Origin: Thiopontia sp013349825 | GTDB lineage: Bacteria > Pseudomonadota > Gammaproteobacteria > GCF-002020875 | Length of the DNA stretch: 64,000 bases | Direction of reading: 5' to 3' | Assembly: GCA_963981015.1 (NCBI GenBank) | Contig: CAXCCG010000002.1 | Coordinates: forward strand, 9,011 to 73,010 | In this document: positions 38,322 through 47,120 of the stretch, piece by piece | Layout of the letters: each line of letters begins with the position of its first letter | Numbering within the stretch: position 1 is the first letter of the stretch | Translations under genes and position numbers: made by a program | Notes under the pieces: generated by a model | Seen by the model: the letters and a program-made list of their open reading frames with translations, nothing else | Database searches by the model: none | Told to the model about the DNA's origin: nothing

Positions 38322-39810
38322 CCATTACCAATGATCGTGCAATCATGCGATCACTCAAGGCAATCTTCTCTTCCCCGATCCATTGAAACTGCTCATGCCC
38401 CTTACCTGCAATCAGGATCACATCCTCTGCTGCCGCCTGCTGGTAACAGTGATGAATCGCGGCTTCGCGATCTTCAATCACAGTGACCTCTTTGGGCTCT
38501 TTAACCCCTTTAAGGATCTGTTGAAGGATCTGGGCGGCCAACTCCCGACGAGGGTTGTCATTGGTGAGCACCACCTGATCTGCCAGCTGCTCTGCCACAC
38601 GTCCCATCGCAGCCCGCTTTCCTTGATCACGCTCCCCTCCACAACCAAACAGAACCCATAACCTGCTACTCGGCTCCACATTCTGCAAGTGCTCTCTGAC
38701 AGCGCTCAGGGCAGACTCCAAGGCCCCTGCAGTATGGGCATAATCAACCATCAATAGTGGCTTGCACCCTGAACTATCACGAAATGTTTCCATTCGCCCA
38801 TCCACCGCCTGAACCTGTCCCAACAGATGACAAATATGATTCAGCGAATAACCCCAACTGAGCAGCGTTGCAACCACTGCCAGCAGGTTACTACCATTAA
38901 AACGTCCGTAAAGTGGTGAGTGAATCTCTCCCTGCTCTTCCCGAAAGCGGATATTGAGCACCAGCCCTTCCCTGTTCTGTTCAACCACCTCGCCCATCAA
39001 CTCTGCCCGCTCATCACCACTCAGACTATAACCCAACACCTCTATTCCGCTGCGTGGGTCAACATAGAGTTCTGTACCCAGCGTGTCATCTAGGTTGACC
39101 ACTATTGACTGTAGTTCCGGGCGGTAAAAAAGCTTTTTTTTAGTTGCACGGTAGTGTTCAAGTGAACCATGGTAATCAAGGTGATCTCGCCCAATCTGGG
39201 TCAAGATTGCGGTATCAATCGAAACTGCGGAGAGACGCTGCTGTTCAATACCATGTGAAGATGCCTCCAATGCAACACTTTTCCCCGATTGCTTGACCAC
39301 TTCAGCAAGCAGTTTATGCAGCTCAATTACAGGAGGTGTGGTATGGCTGAGTTCTGTATCAAACTCTACTCCACCAACCATTCTGTTACCGAGTGTTCCG
39401 AACAGTGCCGCCCCCCCTTCGAGCCTCTCCATTGCAGCTGAAAGAAAGTGGGCCACTGAACTTTTTCCATCGGTTCCGGTAACTGCCGCCACCCGCAGTT
39501 GACGCGAGGGATCTCCATAGAAGCGACTTGCAATTTCACCTAGCTGTCTCTTCAACGAAGAGAGCTGGATTGCACAATCACTTTGCAAGCTCCCCTGTTC
39601 CCACAGTACCGCAATCGCACCTTGATCAATGGCTTGTTGTGCATAGTCCACCCCATTCACAGTTCCACCGTCGAGTGCCACAAAAAGGGTACCCGCCTTT
39701 ACGGTTCGACTGTCTGTGGTTATTCCCTCGACTGTCTGTCTATCGAGCGGTTGCGGGACCGTTACAATTCCCTCCAGCAGGGCACCCAATGTCCACTTTC
39801 TATTACCCAT
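38302..39810 (-). CDS. murE: UDP-MurNAc-L-Ala-D-Glu--2,6-diaminopimelate ligase
   Basis: Adds meso-diaminopimelate to the stem peptide. 502 residues. ATP loop GTDGKSSVAHFLS, HTTPPVIELHK and, in the C-terminal domain, DNPRREL, the DNPR motif specific for diaminopimelate rather than lysine. So the wall is of the usual Gram-negative type. It overlaps ftsI by eight bases. Confidence 0.97.
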   Translation of the reverse strand: MGNRKWTLGALLEGIVTVPQPLDRQTVEGITTDSRTVKAGTLFVALDGGTVNGVDYAQQAIDQGAIAVLWEQGSLQSDCAIQLSSLKRQLGEIASRFYGDPSRQLRVAAVTGTDGKSSVAHFLSAAMERLEGGAALFGTLGNRMVGGVEFDTELSHTTPPVIELHKLLAEVVKQSGKSVALEASSHGIEQQRLSAVSIDTAILTQIGRDHLDYHGSLEHYRATKKKLFYRPELQSIVVNLDDTLGTELYVDPRSGIEVLGYSLSGDERAELMGEVVEQNREGLVLNIRFREEQGEIHSPLYGRFNGSNLLAVVATLLSWGYSLNHICHLLGQVQAVDGRMETFRDSSGCKPLLMVDYAHTAGALESALSAVREHLQNVEPSSRLWVLFGCGGERDQGKRAAMGRVAEQLADQVVLTNDNPRRELAAQILQQILKGVKEPKEVTVIEDREAAIHHCYQQAAAEDVILIAGKGHEQFQWIGEEKIALSDRMIARSLVMDGDSRG

Positions 39811-41536
39811 GAGAGGCGCTCTTGAGGTCGTCTGTCACTTCAGGGGGGATCCCCAGTACACGCAGAGCCCCACCCATCACCTCCGAGAATACCGGTGCCG
39901 CAACTGCACCGCCGGTGTAATACTTCCCCTTTGGACCATCCACCACCACCACCACTACGACTCTAGGATCTTCCACTGGTGCCATCCCTGCAAACAGGGC
40001 TGTGTGCCCAAAAGGCTTACCATCTGCATCGGCATATCGTCCACCAACCAGCTTGTCGACGGTTCCTGTTTTTCCTGCAACACGATACTCTTTCACCCGC
40101 GCACGGCGGGCCGTTCCCCCCTCCTGTGTCACCTTCTCCATCATCAAGCGTACATCTTTTGCGGTCTTCGCCGAGAACACCCGACGTGATTCCTGGTCTC
40201 TCTCCGCCTCTTCACTCTGTAAAAAGGTGATCGGACGAATCATGCCATCTTCTGCAATCGCTGTGTAGGCTCTTGCCAATTGTAGTGGCGTCATACTCAT
40301 GCCATAACCATAGGAGAGCGTAGCCTGTTCAACTTTACGCCAGCGGGCATAATCTCTCAAAACGCCGGTACCCTCACCTGGAAAGGTACTACCAGTCTCC
40401 TCTCCGATACCCGCCAGATCGAGTACTCGCCAAAACTGTTGCGGTTTCATCATCAGGGCAACCATTGCAGAACCGACATTGCTTGATTTCTGCAGCAGCC
40501 TGGCCATGTTTACCTCTTTATAGTTGTGATTTCTGAACTCCCGAATGGTCTTACGCCCCACTCGCAGCGTTCCAGGAGAGGTATCAATTGTTGTGCTGGT
40601 AGTCACAATACCGTTTTCCATTGCTGCTGCCACAGTGAAGGGTTTCATGGTGGAGCCCGGCTCCAGCAGATCTGTGACTGCACGGTTGCGTAACGCTCCC
40701 CCTTTACGCTGTGCAAGATCATTCGGGTTAAAGGAGGGAAGACTGACCATTGCCAATATCTCACTACGATCCGAGTCCAGCACCACTACGGTGCCCGATT
40801 CCGCATCAAACTCCTTCAGTGCCCTGTTCAAGGATCGATAGGCAAGAAACTGCAGGCGTCGGTCGAGTGTCAAATGGAGACGTTTTCCCTCCTCTCCACG
40901 CTCAATCAAACTCAGCGTCTCAATTGATTTACCAACCGCATCACGCACCACACGTACCTGTTCCGGTTTTCCATCAAGCCAACTATCGTAGGCCAGCTCT
41001 ACCCCCTCTTGTCCCACATCCTGCTGATTGGTAAATCCGATCATTGAGGCCATTGCCTCCCCTTCCGGATAGAAGCGGCGACTGCCACGACGAAACTCAA
41101 CACCCTTAATTTTTAATGCTGCGATCTTCTGTTTGGTCTCGGGTTCTACCTGTTTTTTAAGCGGTATATAGCGTTTATCCTCATACCGCTCCAATTTTTT
41201 TTTCAACCAGCGGTCCGTCTTACCCAGCAATTTAGCGAGAGCTGCGCGCTTCTCTACAGAGTCCGGGAATTTTTGCGGATTACACCCAACAGTCACCATC
41301 GGTGTACTCAGTGCCAAAACCTCACCCGTACGATCAACAATCTCTCCGCGCCGTGCCGGAATCAACATCTTGCCAATATGCTGTTTGACCCTGTACGGCA
41401 ATTTTGCACTGATCTCTTCGGGAAAAAGGTGCAGCATCATCGCTCGCCAGACCACAGCAGCTGCACCTGCTGCAAGCAGAGCAATCACAACCCGCTTACG
41501 CCACGGAGTATCCCCAGTAACGGCTTGGCGCTGCAT
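39803..41536 (-). CDS. ftsI: Septal peptidoglycan transpeptidase FtsI (PBP3)
   Basis: Class B penicillin-binding protein that cross-links septal wall with FtsW. 577 residues: a membrane helix near residues 15-35, the pedestal domain (RGEIVDRTGEVLALSTP), then the transpeptidase with SxxK in EPGSTMKPFTVAAAME, SSN in LLQKSSNVGSAMV and KTG in RVAGKTGTVDKLV. Start at the ATG that touches the end of ftsL. Confidence 0.97.
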   Translation of the reverse strand: MQRQAVTGDTPWRKRVVIALLAAGAAAVVWRAMMLHLFPEEISAKLPYRVKQHIGKMLIPARRGEIVDRTGEVLALSTPMVTVGCNPQKFPDSVEKRAALAKLLGKTDRWLKKKLERYEDKRYIPLKKQVEPETKQKIAALKIKGVEFRRGSRRFYPEGEAMASMIGFTNQQDVGQEGVELAYDSWLDGKPEQVRVVRDAVGKSIETLSLIERGEEGKRLHLTLDRRLQFLAYRSLNRALKEFDAESGTVVVLDSDRSEILAMVSLPSFNPNDLAQRKGGALRNRAVTDLLEPGSTMKPFTVAAAMENGIVTTSTTIDTSPGTLRVGRKTIREFRNHNYKEVNMARLLQKSSNVGSAMVALMMKPQQFWRVLDLAGIGEETGSTFPGEGTGVLRDYARWRKVEQATLSYGYGMSMTPLQLARAYTAIAEDGMIRPITFLQSEEAERDQESRRVFSAKTAKDVRLMMEKVTQEGGTARRARVKEYRVAGKTGTVDKLVGGRYADADGKPFGHTALFAGMAPVEDPRVVVVVVVDGPKGKYYTGGAVAAPVFSEVMGGALRVLGIPPEVTDDLKSASHG

Positions 41537-41826
41537 CAGTGAAGCACAACTCTCTGGGCTGCTTGCGGATAGTTCATTTTTAATTTAGCACGTGCATGGT
41601 CCTCTATTCGGGCCAGATTCCCCCAAGATGCCTCTTCCAGACGCAGTCGCCCCTGCTCTTCCAAACTCTGCTCATACTGTTTCTTGAGTCCCTGTAACGT
41701 AATGTAGAGCTGGACCTCTCGATGTTTAATGTAGATCACTCCAACAGCACTGCCTACGGTAAAAAGAATCAATAGCATTATTAAGACCCCCTGCATCAAA
41801 GGACTATTTTCATACCAGACACTCAT
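41536..41826 (-). CDS. ftsL: Cell division protein FtsL
   Basis: Small bitopic divisome protein that works with FtsB and FtsQ. 96 residues: one membrane helix at about 10-32 and a periplasmic coiled coil (LQGLKKQYEQSLEEQGRL). Sequence similarity within this family is low, so position between rsmH and ftsI is strong support. The ATG overlaps the rsmH stop by four bases. Confidence 0.92.
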   Translation of the reverse strand: MSVWYENSPLMQGVLIMLLILFTVGSAVGVIYIKHREVQLYITLQGLKKQYEQSLEEQGRLRLEEASWGNLARIEDHARAKLKMNYPQAAQRVVLH

Positions 41827-42800
41827 GGCTGGAACCGTTTATCGATATTGCTGGTAGTTCGCTCAGCCACTCTTAATACTGCGCTTCTTGAGCGCGGATT
41901 CAGATCGATCTCCTCTGCCGTGGCGCGCTGTCGCTTGCCGACTGTTTGCAACACCCCCTGTTGCGGTTGTCCGCGAATAGGAATTTCGGGTGGCAGCTCC
42001 TGTTGCCCACCACTATTGCGACGAAAAAACTGTTTGACCATACGATCTTCAAGAGAATGAAAACTGATCACCACGACTCTTCCTCCCGCGGATAACAGAG
42101 AAAGGCTCTGCTCCAGAGCCTGTTTCAGCTCTTGTAACTCCTGATTGATATGTATTCTGATTGCCTGAAAGGTTCGGGTGGCCGGATGCTTTTTATGGTA
42201 ACCGGGGATTACCCGTTGCACCAATTCTGCGAGCTGTGAAGTAGTAACCAAAGGGATCTCATCACGTGAGTGGATAATTGCACGCGCTATCTTTCTGGAT
42301 TGACGCTCATCACCGTACTCCCATAAAACACGGGCAATCTCATCCTGCTCCGCACAGCGCAGCCACTCCGCCGCGGTTAATGGCTGAGACTGGTCCATTC
42401 TCATATCAAGTGGCCCTTGGCGCATGAAACTGAAGCCACGATCCGCATGGTCCAACTGAGGGGAAGAGACCCCCAAATCCAGGAGATAACCATCCAGCTT
42501 TCGAGTCAGCCCCATTTCTGTCAGCACCTCAGGCAACTTTGAAAAGGGGTTATGGGTGATCACCACACGTGGATCTGCTGCATATAGCCGTTGAGCCTCA
42601 GTGATTGCATCCTGATCACGGTCCATCAAGAGTAATTTGCCTTGTGGCGAGAGCTGTTTAATGATTTCTGCCGTATGCCCCCCCCGCCCAAAGGTGCCAT
42701 CAACATAAAAACCATCTTCTTTTATTTTAAGACCCGTTACCGCTTCACCAAGCATCACCGAGAAGTGAGCCGATAACGGGTCCGAATCAGAAGTAGACAT
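41823..42800 (-). CDS. rsmH: 16S rRNA m4C1402 methyltransferase RsmH (MraW)
   Basis: SAM-dependent methyltransferase modifying C1402 in the ribosomal P site, the same nucleotide that RsmI (also in this window) 2'-O-methylates. 325 residues. SAM loop DGTFGRGGHTAEI, LDLGVSSPQLD and GGRVVVISFHSLEDRMVK are diagnostic. It overlaps mraZ by 14 bases. Confidence 0.97.
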   Translation of the reverse strand: MSTSDSDPLSAHFSVMLGEAVTGLKIKEDGFYVDGTFGRGGHTAEIIKQLSPQGKLLLMDRDQDAITEAQRLYAADPRVVITHNPFSKLPEVLTEMGLTRKLDGYLLDLGVSSPQLDHADRGFSFMRQGPLDMRMDQSQPLTAAEWLRCAEQDEIARVLWEYGDERQSRKIARAIIHSRDEIPLVTTSQLAELVQRVIPGYHKKHPATRTFQAIRIHINQELQELKQALEQSLSLLSAGGRVVVISFHSLEDRMVKQFFRRNSGGQQELPPEIPIRGQPQQGVLQTVGKRQRATAEEIDLNPRSRSAVLRVAERTTSNIDKRFQP

Positions 42801-43224
42801 CCTGCAACTGCGTCAGGTCATCTTCACTCAGCTCTTCAGGTTGTGAAACATCAACCCAAGCTGCATCATCCCATAGCTCCAACTTAAACCCCACACCGGC
42901 TAGTACGGCCACTTTATCCAGTTTTGCATGATCACGAAGCTCCTGGCTCAACAAAATTCTTCCATTGCTATCCATTTCACACTCTTGTGAGCGTCCGATC
43001 ACGACACGGCGCAGTTTGGATTGTTGACTACCCGGCAATAAACCAATTTTTGTCTCCACATCTTCCCACTCCGGCAAGGGATAGAGATCCAGGCAGGGGG
43101 AACGAAAATTGGGGGCAACCACAACCTTTCCATCAGAGGCACCCAACAACTGAGAGCGATAGTGGGTCGGAATTGAAACCCGTCCCTTACCATCCATTTT
43201 GACTGATTTGTTTCCTCGAAACAT
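42787..43224 (-). CDS. mraZ: Transcriptional regulator MraZ
   Basis: AbrB-like ring-forming DNA-binding protein that represses its own dcw promoter in E. coli by binding TGGG-type boxes repeated every 10 bp. 145 residues with two AbrB-like halves, MDGKGRVSIPTHYRSQL and MDSNGRILLSQELRDHA. Here it is the second gene, 21 bases after ftsZ, and the boxes lie in front of ftsZ. So mraZ autoregulation would act through an ftsZ-containing transcript. Confidence 0.96.
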   Translation of the reverse strand: MFRGNKSVKMDGKGRVSIPTHYRSQLLGASDGKVVVAPNFRSPCLDLYPLPEWEDVETKIGLLPGSQQSKLRRVVIGRSQECEMDSNGRILLSQELRDHAKLDKVAVLAGVGFKLELWDDAAWVDVSQPEELSEDDLTQLQDVYF

Positions 43225-43245
43225 GGGTCAGCCCATAACCCGCAG

Positions 43246-44439
43246 TTAGTTAGCCTGACTTCGTAAAAAGGCGGGGATATCGAGAAACTCCTCATCCAGC
43301 CCAGAGGCTGATGCACTGTTTACACCCGCCGCCCCATGCATTTGAGTCTCTTGTCTCTGAAAGGTAGGACGGTCCAGATCACCACTCACTCTAGGTTGCT
43401 GAGGCATGTAGTCATCTGTACGTGGCATCTCCACTTCGACCAAAACAGGTTTTGGTCGTGGGTTTGCTTGCTCTGCAGCAATGCTGTTCAACCCCGTTGC
43501 CACAACCGTAACACGGATCTCATCATTCATTGAAGCATCAAAACCTGCTCCAATCACAATGGTTGCGTCTTCAGAAGCGTACTGACGTACCGCTGTTCCC
43601 ACCTCATTAAACTGCCCCATGGTCAAGTCATAGCCGGAGGTGACATTGACCAGAATGCCGCGTGCACCGCGCAGGTCAATATCCTCCAGTAGCGGGCTGT
43701 GGAGCGCGATATCAGCAGCAATTGACGCACGATTCTCACCTGTGGCTGAGCCGGTACCCATCATTGCCATTCCCATCTCAGACATTACCGTTTTTACATC
43801 AGCAAAATCCACATTGATCATTCCCTCTCGGGTAATCAACTCAGCGATTCCCTGCACAGCACCTCGCAATACACCATCTGCCTCGCGGAACGCATCCATC
43901 ACGGTCATGTCTGCACCAAAAACCGTCATTAATTTTTCATTTGGAATGGTAATAATAGAATCGACATGTTGACTCAACTCATCAATTCCATCCAAAGCAA
44001 CACTCATACGCTTTGGGCCTTCCATGGAAAATGGCTTGGTCACGACCGCTACTGTCAAGATCCCCATCTCTTTAGCAACTTCCGCAACGACCGGGGCCGC
44101 CCCGGTTCCTGTGCCACCACCCATTCCGGCTGTAATAAAGAGCATCTCTGTGCCTTCTATCGCCTCACGAATACGTTCCCGATCCTCTAGTGCAGAGTCT
44201 CGTCCAACGGTCGGCTTTGCACCGGCTCCACGACCACGTGTAGTCTGAACACCAATCTGTATTGCCGTGCTGGCAGAGGATTTACCCAATGCCTGTGCAT
44301 CGGTATTTGCACAGATGAAATCAACTCCCTCAATTTCAGAAGCAACCATATGTTCCAAGGCGTTACCACCTGCTCCCCCCACTCCGATAACACGAATAAT
44401 TGCGTTATCAGCATATGAATCGACTATTTCTTCAAACAT
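43246..44439 (-). CDS. ftsZ: Cell division GTPase FtsZ at the head of the dcw cluster
   Basis: Tubulin-like GTPase forming the Z ring. From the ATG at 44439, which has GAGGGAGAG in front, it has 397 residues. GTP-binding GVGGAGGNALEHM, the tubulin signature GGGTGTGAAPVVAEVA, the T7 loop FADVKTVMSEMGMAMMGTG and the C-terminal peptide LDIPAFLRSQAN that binds FtsA and ZipA are intact; the variable linker is about 50 residues. This looks like an ordinary, vertically inherited FtsZ. The odd point is position: it precedes mraZ instead of following ftsA. The frame is open to 44484, but that region is the promoter. Confidence 0.97.
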   Translation of the reverse strand: MFEEIVDSYADNAIIRVIGVGGAGGNALEHMVASEIEGVDFICANTDAQALGKSSASTAIQIGVQTTRGRGAGAKPTVGRDSALEDRERIREAIEGTEMLFITAGMGGGTGTGAAPVVAEVAKEMGILTVAVVTKPFSMEGPKRMSVALDGIDELSQHVDSIITIPNEKLMTVFGADMTVMDAFREADGVLRGAVQGIAELITREGMINVDFADVKTVMSEMGMAMMGTGSATGENRASIAADIALHSPLLEDIDLRGARGILVNVTSGYDLTMGQFNEVGTAVRQYASEDATIVIGAGFDASMNDEIRVTVVATGLNSIAAEQANPRPKPVLVEVEMPRTDDYMPQQPRVSGDLDRPTFQRQETQMHGAAGVNSASASGLDEEFLDIPAFLRSQAN

Positions 44440-44463
44440 ATCTCTCCCTCGGCTTACTGGATT

Positions 44464-44469
44464 ATTATA
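44464..44469 (-). promoter_or_regulatory. Second -10-like element before ftsZ
   Basis: Minus strand TATAAT, perfect consensus, 25 bases before the ftsZ start, but no good -35 at 16-18 bases. It may be a minor start or chance in an AT-rich leader. Confidence 0.3.
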
Positions 44470-44514
44470 ACCACTAGTCTCCAAAAAAACCCACTATACG
44501 CCACTTTTTCCCAA
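44469..44514 (-). promoter_or_regulatory. Five 10-bp-phased MraZ-type operator boxes
   Basis: On the minus strand TTGGGA (44514-44509), GTGGCG (44504-44499), GTGGGT (44494-44489), TTGGAG (44484-44479) and GTGGTT (44474-44469), each starting exactly 10 bases after the last. This is the spacing of MraZ boxes (TGGG-type direct repeats). The first three are closest to consensus; the last two are degenerate. They cover the spacer, -10 and early transcribed region of the promoter. Confidence 0.8.
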
Positions 44515-44520
44515 TATCAA
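44493..44520 (-). promoter_or_regulatory. Sigma-70 promoter of the ftsZ-mraZ-dcw transcript
   Basis: TTGATA (44520-44515), a 16-base spacer, then TATAGT (44498-44493), placing the start near 44486 and leaving a leader of about 47 bases to the ftsZ ATG. The MraZ boxes overlap it, as expected for a repressed promoter. Confidence 0.65.
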
Positions 44521-44889
44521 CAAAATTTGAATTTTTTCCCCACACGACTCAAAACCTTCCGAAACCCCCAATTCACCTATAACATTTTATAAATAATTTA
44601 AATATCATTGAGTTATAAGGTTTTATAGGGGTAATGACTGAACAATAATTTTCTCTGAATGATCGCCATAACCGGCCTAACAGGACGGAGTATAGAAACA
44701 TCAACTTAGCATTCAAAAATCGGGGGGGATGATGCTCAACAGCACCCTAAAATAGTATCCGGGAGCGGCCCGAACCTCATTGACTGCTAGAGCTTGTCCG
44801 AGAATAGAGAATCTACTGCGGAAATCTGGGATGGTCAAAACAAGGTTGTCGGAGTACAAATACTCAAACATATTGTATGGAGAATTAAA
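44521..44889. other. Gene-free stretch between ftsZ promoter and rnpB
   Basis: About 370 bases, AT-rich near the promoter. It contains a copy of the GAGCTTGTCC repeat and a G7 run near 44724. No tRNA, no convincing ORF and no clear terminator beyond the T-rich bases right after rnpB were found. Confidence 0.6.
44790..44808. repeat. Dispersed GAGCTTGTCC repeat, copy 3
   Basis: Plus strand GAGCTTGTCCGAGAATAGA, 18 of 19 identical to the minus-strand sequence after proA (18087-18105). Confidence 0.45.
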
Positions 44890-45243
44890 AGAGGAAGCTG
44901 GTCGATAAGCCGGGTTCTGTCATGGACAACCATTCATCTGGGATGCGTGTCACCACACACCTCAAGCGACCTACCCGAGGACAGAGCGAGCCACTCCATT
45001 GTCCCCCTATTTGGTCTTGCTCCGAGCGGGGTTTACCATGCCACAAGCAGTTACCTGCTGCGCGGTGTGCTCTTACCACACCATTTCAACCTTACCGGCA
45101 CGACAAGTCGTACGTAGGCGGTATATTTTCTGCTGCACTTTCCATAGGCTTTCACCTTCCAGGCGTTACCTGGCGCTCTGCTCTGCGGAGCCCGGACTTT
45201 CCTCTGTATTGCGAACAACACAGCGATTGCCTGACCAGCTTCC
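44890..45243 (-). ncRNA. rnpB: RNase P RNA (M1 RNA)
   Basis: Catalytic RNA of RNase P, processing tRNA 5' ends. About 354 bases on the minus strand. The 5' end pairs with the 3' end (P1: GGAAGCTGGTC / GACCAGCTTCC), the conserved GAGGAAAGTCCGGGCTCC follows the start, and ACAGAACCCGGCTTATCGAC is near the 3' end. T-rich bases follow immediately. It lies 17 bases after the rsmI stop; rsmI-rnpB-mraZ is the usual order in Pseudomonas-like genomes, here with ftsZ inserted. Ends are estimated from the pairing. Confidence 0.96.
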
Positions 45244-45259
45244 AGCGCAGGAGAATAAC

Positions 45260-46105
45260 CTACTCCAGCAACGACTGATAGAGCTTATTTTTCTTCACCC
45301 CTGTAATTTTTGAGGCAAGCTCTGCCGCTTTTCGTGGAGGTAACTCTTCGGCCAGCAGCTTCACAATACGTAGCGCCTCAACGCCATCCACAACAGCCTC
45401 GCACACCCCTTCAACTATCAACACAAACTCTCCACGCAACCGATTGGGGTCTTCCCGGATCCAAACCAGCAGAGATGCCAGGGGTGCCGTATAGACCGAC
45501 TCATGCATTTTGGTCAGCTCTCTGGCTACTGCAACACGACGCTCTCCACCAAAACAGCGCTCCATAGTCTGTAGAGCAGACAGCACCCTTCGTGGTGACT
45601 CAAAAAAGATCATGGTGCGGGTCTCTTCTGCCAACGACTGCAGACGCTCTGTTCTCGCCCCCTCTTTACTGGGCAGAAAACCTTCAAAACTAAAGCGGTG
45701 TACAGGCAAGCCTGACAAGGTCAGAGCCACCAGGGGTGCACTCGGACCGGGGATTGTCGTTACGGGTAAGCCCACTTCTCTCACCGCTGAGACAAGTCGA
45801 AAACCGGGATCATTGATCAGTGGTGTCCCCGCATCACTGATTTGAGCAATAGACTGACCTGAGCGAATCCGTTCCAGCAAAGACTCAATCCGGCTTAACT
45901 CATTATGCTCATGCATCGACAGCATTGGGGTTTCAATACCAAAGTGACGCATCAAGATCGCGCTATGACGGGTATCCTCTGCAACAATCAGATCAACTTG
46001 TGCCAGCGTACGCTGTGCTCTTGGTGAGAAATCATCAAGATTGCCAATCGGGGTTGCAACAATATAGAGTGTACCGGTCACAACAATATCTACCTTTCCA
46101 TCCAT
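45260..46105 (-). CDS. rsmI: 16S rRNA 2'-O-ribose C1402 methyltransferase
   Basis: Methylates the ribose of C1402, complementing RsmH on the base. 281 residues of the tetrapyrrole-methylase fold: TLYIVATPIGNLDDFSPRA, VIVAEDTR-like LIVAEDTRHS, SDAGTPLINDPG, and IPGPSAPLVALTLSGLP. The C-terminal helical part ends in KKNKLYQSLLE. It is divergent from yraN with only 12 bases between the starts. Confidence 0.96.
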   Translation of the reverse strand: MDGKVDIVVTGTLYIVATPIGNLDDFSPRAQRTLAQVDLIVAEDTRHSAILMRHFGIETPMLSMHEHNELSRIESLLERIRSGQSIAQISDAGTPLINDPGFRLVSAVREVGLPVTTIPGPSAPLVALTLSGLPVHRFSFEGFLPSKEGARTERLQSLAEETRTMIFFESPRRVLSALQTMERCFGGERRVAVARELTKMHESVYTAPLASLLVWIREDPNRLRGEFVLIVEGVCEAVVDGVEALRIVKLLAEELPPRKAAELASKITGVKKNKLYQSLLE

Positions 46106-46117
46106 GAGTGTCCACTA

Positions 46118-46501
46118 TTGAAACAGAAAACGGTCAACCCCTCCACTATTGGGCAACATGCAGAGCAGGCTGCACTCCAGTTCCTTACTGAACAGGGACT
46201 CTCTCTAATCACCCGTAACTACCTCTTTAAAGGGGGAGAGATTGACCTGATCATGCATCACAACCAGCAACTCATTTTTATCGAGGTGCGATTCCGTAGT
46301 CACGCCAGTTTTGGTAGTGGCGCAGAGAGTGTCACCCGAGCCAAACAACAGAAAATTTCAAAAACTGCCCTCCATTTTCTGCAAAAGCAGCCTCAATATG
46401 CAGAGCATGAGATCCGCTTCGACGTTCTCTCGCTTTCGATGGAGCATGGTCAATATAAATATCACTGGATCGAAGAGGCATTCTGGCCTGGAGACGGTTA
46501 A
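46118..46501 (+). CDS. yraN: YraN family (UPF0102) endonuclease-like protein
   Basis: 127 residues, restriction-endonuclease-like fold with the GEIDLIM and FIEVRFRSHASFG (D-ExK-like) core. Its role is unknown in most bacteria. The start is a TTG at 46118; no ATG is available in frame near it, and the alignment to the family N-terminus fits. The lpoA gene often found next to it is missing here. Confidence 0.88.
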   Translation: MKQKTVNPSTIGQHAEQAALQFLTEQGLSLITRNYLFKGGEIDLIMHHNQQLIFIEVRFRSHASFGSGAESVTRAKQQKISKTALHFLQKQPQYAEHEIRFDVLSLSMEHGQYKYHWIEEAFWPGDG

Positions 46502-46544
46502 ACTATACTTCAGCTTTTCGGAACATTCATAAAGTGGAATAACT

Positions 46545-47120
46545 ATGCTACAGCAACAACTCGTTTTCATTGCACTGATCACCCTTTTGACACAGCTTTC
46601 AGGCTGTTCAACCACCGCCACAACCAATACGGGCAGGGTGGGTGCAGCAGCCACCGACCAACGCTCTGTTGGTACGGTAATGGATGATGAAATTATTGAG
46701 ATCAATGCCTCCAACGCGCTCTACCAGGACAAAACGCTGAACGAGCAGACTCATGTCAACTTCACCAGTTATAATTTTATTGTATTAATTACTGGCGAAA
46801 CGCCCAGCAAGGCACTCAAGAGCCGCATTGAGCAGATCGTCAAATCGATTCCAAAGGTGCGCCGCGTCCACAATATGCTCAATATCGCCGCACCCAGCTC
46901 AATGCTAAGCAGGACCAGTGATGCAACCCTGACACTTCGCATCAAAACAGCCATGGTTGGAGAGGGTGATCTGGCTCACCGCGTCAAGGTTGTCACAGAA
47001 AATGGAACGACCTACTTAATGGGTCTTACCAGCCGCCAGCAAGGCGCTAAAGCCGTCTCTATCACACAGCAAATCAGTGGTGTACAGAAGATCGTCAAAC
47101 TTTTTGAATATGTTGATTAA
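46545..47120 (+). CDS. dolP: Outer-membrane lipoprotein DolP (YraP), two BON domains
   Basis: 191 residues: signal peptide with lipobox LSGC (Cys21), then two BON domains (about 45-110 and 120-190) that bind anionic phospholipid. In E. coli DolP supports BAM function and septal amidase activation. It lies after yraN, as in E. coli. The stop codon is part of a TAAGGAACCTCTGA repeat. Confidence 0.9.
   Translation: MLQQQLVFIALITLLTQLSGCSTTATTNTGRVGAAATDQRSVGTVMDDEIIEINASNALYQDKTLNEQTHVNFTSYNFIVLITGETPSKALKSRIEQIVKSIPKVRRVHNMLNIAAPSSMLSRTSDATLTLRIKTAMVGEGDLAHRVKVVTENGTTYLMGLTSRQQGAKAVSITQQISGVQKIVKLFEYVD

Noticed and set aside
44440..44484. N-terminal extension of FtsZ by 15 residues
   Set aside because: The extension would run over the MraZ boxes and the -10 region; the ATG at 44439 has a strong ribosome site and matches the family N-terminus.
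44794..45313. Several ORFs over 44794-45313 on both strands
   Set aside because: They lie over rnpB, whose conserved ends and P1 pairing are clear; none has a ribosome site or known similarity.
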